The translations under genes were made by a program, and so were the position numbers. From the NCBI GenBank assembly GCA_947624945.1, contig CANQMJ010000038.1:1-18538 (forward strand): 18,538 nt of DNA, written 5' to 3'. Positions 13,451-18,538 of the stretch are shown here, one piece after another. This DNA is from an uncultured Clostridia bacterium. Lineage in GTDB: Bacteria > Bacillota > Clostridia > Oscillospirales > CAG-272. The notes under the pieces were generated by a model. The model searched no databases. It was given only the letters and a program-made list of their open reading frames with translations, and was not told the origin of the DNA. Each line of letters begins with the position of its first letter. The first letter of the stretch is position 1.

Positions 13451-14831
13451 ACGCATACTTCTGCGCGTCGGCTCCGTTTTATTGATGCTCGCCGCCGCCG
13501 TATGCGCGATATATTTCACATGGCGCGCGCAGATGACCTCGATCGTGCAAAGTCTTTCGCCGATGCAGTATCTTTTCAGCGACGACGAGCTCGAGCATCG
13601 GCTCTCCGCGTTTGAAGCCGCCGACAACGTATACGCCGCCGTCGCAGGCGCGGACAAGAAGTACGACGTCGGCAGCGATTTTCTCGATTTTCTGTTTGCC
13701 GATGAAAAAATAAACGCGTCAGGCACGCTGTCCGATTCGATACGCAGCTACATCGTCTCGAACGGCTACGACGACGAGATGTGGGGCAGGCTGACGGGGC
13801 TTTCGTTCTCTGTTCTATATGATATATACACCGGCGCGGCAAATGACGGCAGCGTTCATGTGCTCGGCGACATATACGGGCAGAAAACGACGACTCTCGC
13901 GTTCGGCGGCGACGTCAATCTGTCCTACGACTGGTACAACATGGCGCGCTATCGCGAAATCGGCGTCGACAGCTGCTTCGACCCCGCGCTGCTCGAGGTG
14001 ACGAGCGACGCCGATATAATGTTCGTCAACAATGAATTTTCGATATCGACGCGCGGAGTGCCGCTCGACGGCAAAAAGTACACGTTCCGCGCCGACCCCG
14101 CCGACCTCGACATATACGACGCGCTCGGCGTCGACGTAGTGTCGGTCGCGAACAATCACGTCTACGACTACGGTCCCGACGCGTTTTCGGACACGCTTAT
14201 GCATCTCGACGAGCATGGTACGCTTCACGTCGGCGCGGGCATGAACGCGGATGAAGCGTCGCGGACGCTGTATATCATATCGGGCGGGTTGAAGATCGCG
14301 TTCTGTTCGGCGTCGTGCGCCGAGGTGAACAGGTTCACGCCGGTCGCCGAAGCCGAAAAAGCGGGCGTATTCGGCATGTACGACCCCGAGGATTTCCTCG
14401 CCGCCGTTGCCGACGCGAAGTCGCACGCCGACATCGTTATCGCCTATGTGCATTTCGGCGTCGAAGGCTCGACCGATATCGACGACGGTCAGTCCGCGCT
14501 CGCACACAGAATCGTCGACGCGGGCGCCGACATCGTCATCGGCGCGCACCCGCACGTGCTCCAACCGATCGAGTACTATAACGGCGCGCCGATCGTATAC
14601 AGTCTCGGCAATTTCTGGTTCAACACGACCGAGACGGACACGGCGCTCCTTACCGTGTCGGTGTCTGTCGGCATGAGTCCGATACTGCGCTATTATCCGT
14701 GCCGCGCTGTCGTCGGCGCGCTGTCGCTCGCCGACGACGAAAACGCCGCACGAATCATCTCCGACATAAACGACGGCTCGATACATGCCGCCGTCGGCGA
14801 CGACCGCCGCGTGCGCGAGGTGTTAAAGTGA
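13434..14831 (+). CDS. CapA-family protein (PGA_cap metallophosphoesterase-like domain), membrane anchored
   Basis: A 465-residue protein with an N-terminal membrane helix (about 9-29), a region of about 120 residues I do not recognise, then a CapA/PGA_cap domain (about 155-440). Family motifs seen are AFGGDVNL (157-163), VANNHVYDYG (238-247), YVHFGVE (338-344), IGAHPHVLQP (369-378) and YSLGNFWF (389-396). These match the metal-binding positions of the calcineurin-like fold. CapA proteins act in poly-gamma-glutamate capsule attachment, but most genomic homologues lack capBC, as here, and their substrate is unknown. A TTG at 13416 opens a longer frame. ATG 13434 is chosen because GAGGGG lies ten bases upstream. 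The gene overlaps GDPD by 17 bp and is followed by a stem-loop, so it closes the operon. Confidence 0.92.
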   Translation: MKLRSERILLRVGSVLLMLAAAVCAIYFTWRAQMTSIVQSLSPMQYLFSDDELEHRLSAFEAADNVYAAVAGADKKYDVGSDFLDFLFADEKINASGTLSDSIRSYIVSNGYDDEMWGRLTGLSFSVLYDIYTGAANDGSVHVLGDIYGQKTTTLAFGGDVNLSYDWYNMARYREIGVDSCFDPALLEVTSDADIMFVNNEFSISTRGVPLDGKKYTFRADPADLDIYDALGVDVVSVANNHVYDYGPDAFSDTLMHLDEHGTLHVGAGMNADEASRTLYIISGGLKIAFCSASCAEVNRFTPVAEAEKAGVFGMYDPEDFLAAVADAKSHADIVIAYVHFGVEGSTDIDDGQSALAHRIVDAGADIVIGAHPHVLQPIEYYNGAPIVYSLGNFWFNTTETDTALLTVSVSVGMSPILRYYPCRAVVGALSLADDENAARIISDINDGSIHAAVGDDRRVREVLK

Positions 14832-14840
14832 ATACTGCAT

Positions 14841-14873
14841 TTTGCGGGAGCTTTTGATATAAGCTCCCGCAAA
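14841..14873 (+). terminator. Stem-loop closing the transporter-GDPD-CapA operon
   Basis: TTTGCGGGAGCTT (14841-14853) pairs perfectly over 13 bp with AAGCTCCCGCAAA (14861-14873), loop of seven bases, 9 bp after the CapA stop. The immediate tail is not U-rich; a TTTTTT run follows about 15 bases later. Confidence 0.65.
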
Positions 14874-14916
14874 GCTTGGCTGTCGGTATTTTTTGCCTTT
14901 GCCGCGCATTTTTCAC

Positions 14917-14945
14917 TTGCGCATTTGCGCCTTATGCTGTATAAT
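14917..14945 (+). promoter_or_regulatory. Promoter of the YwaF-like gene, metF and metH
   Basis: TTGCGC (14917-14922), 17-bp spacer and perfect TATAAT (14940-14945), 23 bp before the start codon. The short leader leaves no room for a SAM or cobalamin riboswitch. Confidence 0.65.
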
Positions 14946-14968
14946 CTATTAAATCGGAGGGTAACGCC

Positions 14969-15754
14969 ATGTGGGAGACGCTATGTAAACTTTTGCGGCT
15001 GACGGGCGCGCCAATGACGCCCCCCGAGCCCTACGGCGCGTTCCACATCACGTTCGCCGCAGTCGGAATAACGTCAGTGCTGCTGCTCGCTTTTCTGCTC
15101 CGCCGCGTCTCTGAACGCACGCGGACGCGTATCGTATTTGCGATCGGCGTTGTGCTCGCGCTCGGTGAGACGTATAAACAGCTCTTCTACCCTGCCGTCG
15201 AGGGCGAGTGGCGCGCCGACCTGTTCCCGTTCCAGCTTTGCAGCGTGCCGATGTACGTATGCCTCGCGCTGCCGTTTTGCAAAAACGAGCGGCTGCGCAC
15301 GACGCTTTACACGTTTTTGTCGACGTATGCGCTGCTCGGCGGCGCCGCCTCGTACATATCGCCCGGCACGATGTGCCGTCCCTACGTCGCCATGACGCTG
15401 CATTCGTTTTTATGGCATCTGACGCTCATATTCTTGGGCGTGTGGACCGGTATGTCGCATCGGCAGTCGCGCACGGTGCGCGGATTTTTCGACAGCGCCG
15501 CGCTTTATCTTTTGCTTTGCGCCGTCGCATTTTCCGTCAACATAGCGTTCCACGCGTCGCACCCCGAGGTCAACATGTTCTATCTCGGTCCGACTCCGTC
15601 GACGCTGCCCGTATGCCGTTCTATCACCGCCGCGTTCGGGTGGGGCGTGAACTCCGTTCTCTATATGCTCGCCGTCACCACGGCGTCACTGCTTATACAC
15701 GCCGCGTGGCTCGCGCTTTGCCGCGCCGCACAAAAGGACAAAAAAGAGGAATGA
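14969..15754 (+). CDS. YwaF/TMEM164-like integral membrane protein
   Basis: A 261-residue membrane protein with about six or seven hydrophobic helices, resembling the YwaF (TIGR02206) family, to which the eukaryotic TMEM164 is related. The characteristic region is DLFPFQLCSVPMYVC (84-98), with Cys91 in a helix after an amphipathic loop, and a later helix LHSFLWHLTL with His145 and His150. Human TMEM164 has been reported as a Cys/His-dependent acyltransferase acting on ether phospholipids; whether bacterial members share this is not known to me. GGAGGG seven bases before ATG 14969 fixes the start. It shares a promoter and close spacing with metF, though no functional link to methionine synthesis is evident. 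Family assignment is from pattern resemblance. Confidence 0.7.
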   Translation: MWETLCKLLRLTGAPMTPPEPYGAFHITFAAVGITSVLLLAFLLRRVSERTRTRIVFAIGVVLALGETYKQLFYPAVEGEWRADLFPFQLCSVPMYVCLALPFCKNERLRTTLYTFLSTYALLGGAASYISPGTMCRPYVAMTLHSFLWHLTLIFLGVWTGMSHRQSRTVRGFFDSAALYLLLCAVAFSVNIAFHASHPEVNMFYLGPTPSTLPVCRSITAAFGWGVNSVLYMLAVTTASLLIHAAWLALCRAAQKDKKEE

Positions 15755-15758
15755 CAAA

Positions 15759-16625
15759 ATGAAAATATCGAAAATACTCGACCGCGGCACGCCGTCGGTC
15801 TCGTTTGAAATATTCCCGCCGAAGGCGTGGCAGAGCCTCGACGAGACAAAGCGCGTCATCGAAAAGCTCGCGTCGCTGTCGCCGTCGTACATATCGGTGA
15901 CGTGCCGTGCGGGCAGCACCGTCGATTACACGCTCGAAGCCGCAAAATCGGTGCAAAGTTACGGCATACCCGCGCTCGCGCATCTGACATGCTTCTCGTC
16001 GGGCAAGTCCGACGTCGACCGCCTGTGCGAAAAGCTCGCCGAAAACGGCATCGAAAACGTGCTCGCGCTGCGCGGCGACCGTCCCGCCGACGGCTCCCCC
16101 GTCGCCGAAGATTTCGCTCACGCGTCCGACCTAATCGCGTACATACGTCAAAACGGCGATTTCTGTCTCGGCGCCGCATGCTATCCCGACAGTCACCCCG
16201 AGTCCGCCTCTTATGACGAGGACATCCGCTTTCTCAAAATGAAGCAGGACGCGGGCGCGGACTTTCTGACGACGCAGATGTTCTTCGACAACAATCTCTA
16301 CTACGCGTTCCGCTACCGTATGCTGCGCGCCGGTGTGACCGTACACGTCGTGGCGGGCATCATGCCCGTCATAAACGCGCGTCAGGTCGAGCGCTCCGCG
16401 CAGCTTTCGGGCACGCTTTTGCCCGCCCGATTCCGCGCCATCGCCGACCGTTTCGGCTCCGACGAACGCGCGATACGTCAGGCCGGCATCGCGTACGCGA
16501 CGGAGCAGATCGTCGACCTGTTCGCCAACGGTGTCAACAACGTCCACATTTACACGATGAACCGCCCCGAGACGGCGGCGGCGATAATGTCGAATCTGTC
16601 CGACATCGTCGGGAAAAGGATATAA
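15759..16625 (+). CDS. metF: Methylenetetrahydrofolate reductase
   Basis: A flavoenzyme reducing 5,10-methylene-THF to 5-methyl-THF for methionine synthesis. The 288 residues match the bacterial single-domain form. Motifs are SFEIFPPK (15-22, catalytic Glu17), the flavin and folate segment LALRGDRP (102-109), AACYPDSHPES (139-149), KQDAGADFLTTQMFFDN (162-178, with substrate-contacting Gln173) and VAGIMPV (198-204). AGAGGA in the end of the preceding gene serves as ribosome-binding site, and only 4 bp separate the two genes. metH follows after 15 bp, so product and consumer enzymes are co-transcribed. I see no truncation. Confidence 0.97.
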   Translation: MKISKILDRGTPSVSFEIFPPKAWQSLDETKRVIEKLASLSPSYISVTCRAGSTVDYTLEAAKSVQSYGIPALAHLTCFSSGKSDVDRLCEKLAENGIENVLALRGDRPADGSPVAEDFAHASDLIAYIRQNGDFCLGAACYPDSHPESASYDEDIRFLKMKQDAGADFLTTQMFFDNNLYYAFRYRMLRAGVTVHVVAGIMPVINARQVERSAQLSGTLLPARFRAIADRFGSDERAIRQAGIAYATEQIVDLFANGVNNVHIYTMNRPETAAAIMSNLSDIVGKRI

Positions 16626-16640
16626 ACGGAAAATACGTCC

Positions 16641-18538
16641 ATGAACGAAAATAAACTGTTATCAGAGCTCGGCCGCCGCGTGCTCGTGTTCGACGGCGCG
16701 ACGGGCACGTCGCTTCAAAACATGGGGCTCGCACCCGGCGAGCTGTCAGATGCGTGGAACATCACGCACCCGGATATAATATATGATCTTCACCGCGCCT
16801 ACCTCGACGCGGGCGCGGACTTCGTCAGCACGAACACGTTCGTGACGAGCCGTCTCAAGCATGAAAACGCCGCCGAAATCGCCGTCGCCGCGGCGAAGCT
16901 CGCGCGGCGCGCCGTCAACGACGCCGGTCACGGCTATGTCGCGCTCGACATCGGTCCGACGGGCATGCTTATGCGTCCGCTCGGCGAGCTGACGCTCGAA
17001 TACGCCGTAGAATTGTGGAGTGAGATCATAACGGCCGCCGCGCCGTACTGCGACTGCGTGCTGTTTGAGACGATGACGGACGTATACGAGGCGAAGGCGG
17101 GCATTATCGCGGCGAAGGAGTCGTGCTCGCTGCCGATATTCGTCTCCTACACCGTCGACGACGCGGGTCGGCTTCTGTCGGGCGCCGACATCGAGACGCT
17201 CGCAAATGTGTCGGAGTCGCTCGGAGTCACAGCGATCGGTCTTAACTGCGGCGTCGGCCCAGACTCGATGGAAAGGACGCTGCCGTGTTTGCTCGCCGCG
17301 ACGACGCTCCCCGTCATGGTCAGTCCGAACGCGGGACTGCCCACCGTCGAGGGCGAGCATCTGCACTATCACATCGACCCCGACGAGTATGCCGCCGCGC
17401 ACGGCAGGATGGCGGAGCTCGGCGCCGCCGTCGTCGGCGGATGCTGCGGCACGACGCCCGATTTCATCGCTCGCGTATCGCGTCTCGTCGGCGGCAGGGA
17501 CGTGAAAAAGCGTTCCGTGACGCTGCCGACGATGGCGTCGTCGTCGACGTCGACAGTCGTTTTCGGCAAACGTCCGATAATTATAGGCGAGCGCATAAAT
17601 CCGACCGGCAAGCCCAAGCTCAAAGCGGCGATGAAGGACCTCGACAACAACCTCGACCATATTCTCTCGCTCGCGTACTCACAGGCGGACGCTCACGCTG
17701 ACGCGCTCGACATCAACTGCGGCGTGCCCGAGACTGACGAGGCCACATCGCTCACTCGCGTCGTCGACGCAGTCCAGTCGTCGGTGACGCTGCCGCTCGT
17801 CATAGATTCATCGTCGCCCGCGGCGCTCGAAGCCGCGATGCGCATATGCGGCGGCAAGCCCGTCGTCAACTCCGTCAACGGCAAGCGCGAGGTCATGGAC
17901 GCGGTTCTTCCGCTCGTCAAAAAGTACGGCGGCGTCGTTATCGGACTTTTGCTCGACGAGAACGGCATACCCGCGACCGTCGACGGCAGGATGGCGATAG
18001 CGCGCCGTATAGTCGAGGCTGCGGAGTCGTACGGCATACAGCGCCGCGATATCCTCATCGACGCGCTGACGCTGACGGTCGCCGCCGATCCTAATGCGGC
18101 GATGATTACACTTGAAACTGTACGCCGCGTGACCGACGAGCTTCACGTCGGCACCGTGCTCGGCGTATCGAACGTGTCGTTCGGTCTGCCCGACCGCGAC
18201 TCCGTCAACGCCGCGTTTCTGACGCTTGCGCTCGGGTGCGGTCTGTCCGCGGCGATAATGAATCCCGAATCTGCGGCGATGGCGGGCGCGGTGCGCGCGT
18301 TCCGCGCGCTCCGCGGCGACTTTGCCGACGATAATACGGCAGATGCCGAAAATGCTTCGACAATCGCCGAAGCAGTATTTCGCGGTCACAGAGCGGAGGC
18401 CGCGTCGCTGACCGTGTCCGCGCTCGCGGACGGCAAGTCCTCGATGGAGATAATCGACGGATGCATAATACCCGGACTATCGCGTCTCGGCAAGGAATAC
18501 GAGGCGGGCAAAGTGTTTTTGCCGCAGCTTATGGCGGG
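16641..18538 (+). CDS. metH: Cobalamin-dependent methionine synthase, N-terminal part (runs off the right edge)
   Basis: Transfers the methyl group of 5-methyl-THF to homocysteine through cobalamin. The frame from ATG 16641 is open for 632 codons to the window edge. Domain 1 (about 1-290) is the homocysteine/zinc barrel with FDGATGTSLQ at the start and the zinc ligands Cys203 (GLNCGVGP), Cys268 and Cys269 (GGCCGTTP). Domain 2 (about 305-560) is the pterin-binding barrel, with IIGERINPTGK and DINCG. The cobalamin cap domain begins near 600 (IIPGLSRLGKEYEAGKVFLP). The B12 Rossmann domain should lie just beyond the window. Many clostridial MetH proteins stop after it and lack the reactivation domain, which cannot be checked here. 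The ribosome-binding site is weak, suggesting coupling to metF. Confidence 0.95.
   Translation, partial: MNENKLLSELGRRVLVFDGATGTSLQNMGLAPGELSDAWNITHPDIIYDLHRAYLDAGADFVSTNTFVTSRLKHENAAEIAVAAAKLARRAVNDAGHGYVALDIGPTGMLMRPLGELTLEYAVELWSEIITAAAPYCDCVLFETMTDVYEAKAGIIAAKESCSLPIFVSYTVDDAGRLLSGADIETLANVSESLGVTAIGLNCGVGPDSMERTLPCLLAATTLPVMVSPNAGLPTVEGEHLHYHIDPDEYAAAHGRMAELGAAVVGGCCGTTPDFIARVSRLVGGRDVKKRSVTLPTMASSSTSTVVFGKRPIIIGERINPTGKPKLKAAMKDLDNNLDHILSLAYSQADAHADALDINCGVPETDEATSLTRVVDAVQSSVTLPLVIDSSSPAALEAAMRICGGKPVVNSVNGKREVMDAVLPLVKKYGGVVIGLLLDENGIPATVDGRMAIARRIVEAAESYGIQRRDILIDALTLTVAADPNAAMITLETVRRVTDELHVGTVLGVSNVSFGLPDRDSVNAAFLTLALGCGLSAAIMNPESAAMAGAVRAFRALRGDFADDNTADAENASTIAEAVFRGHRAEAASLTVSALADGKSSMEIIDGCIIPGLSRLGKEYEAGKVFLPQLMA

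Noticed and set aside
14874..14968. SAM or cobalamin riboswitch for the methionine operon
   Set aside because: The leader after the TATAAT is only about 20 nt and upstream sequence contains no matching core motif.
1..18538. Mobile element, phage, CRISPR array or defence system
   Set aside because: No transposase, integrase, direct-repeat array, tRNA attachment site or known defence domain was found in any frame I read.

Overview
The window looks like a chromosomal segment of a fairly GC-rich member of the Clostridia (Bacillota). The evidence is a T-box riboswitch ahead of pheS, strong purine-rich Shine-Dalgarno sites, consensus sigma-A promoters with 17-bp spacers (several with an extended -10 TGn), an XRE/membrane regulator, an UppP and a YwaF-like protein. 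Codons end mostly in C or G. I cannot assign a genus. I see no phage genes, insertion sequences, CRISPR array, tRNA or rRNA.

Left part, mostly minus strand. Positions 1-2490 hold pheS-pheT (pheT runs off the left edge) behind a complete T-box leader with a UUC (Phe) specifier and its own promoter. Positions 2491-3315 contain no convincing protein gene. They carry two near-identical plus-strand promoters about 600 bp apart. The first precedes a region with nested complementarity and ends at a terminator-like hairpin near 2920. The second precedes a compact set of hairpins ending in a terminator-like stem inside the 3' end of uppP. This is the least explained part of the window. Positions 3316-6179 hold a tight minus-strand operon: XRE-family membrane regulator, U32 (TrhP-like) protein, UppP. 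Positions 6229-7002 hold a lone EcsC-family gene. Positions 7187-9535 hold a response regulator/sensor kinase pair with a 4-bp overlap, and 9600-11150 an HtrA-like serine protease with a long disordered N-terminus.

Right part, plus strand. From 11203 there is a divergent promoter region, then a probable operon of an MFS transporter (GPH/SLC45-like), a membrane-anchored glycerophosphodiester phosphodiesterase and a membrane-anchored CapA-type protein, closed by a 13-bp stem-loop. A new promoter at 14917 begins a YwaF/TMEM164-like membrane protein, metF and metH (cut by the right edge).

How the genes work together. Phe-tRNA charging is controlled by its own tRNA through the T-box. UppP recycles the undecaprenyl carrier for envelope polymers. 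The two-component system and HtrA form a plausible envelope-stress neighbourhood. MetF makes 5-methyl-THF, which MetH uses to methylate homocysteine. Most of the window is ordinary core genome. The real candidates for something new are the two putative small RNAs at 2607-3321 and the conserved promoter element they share.
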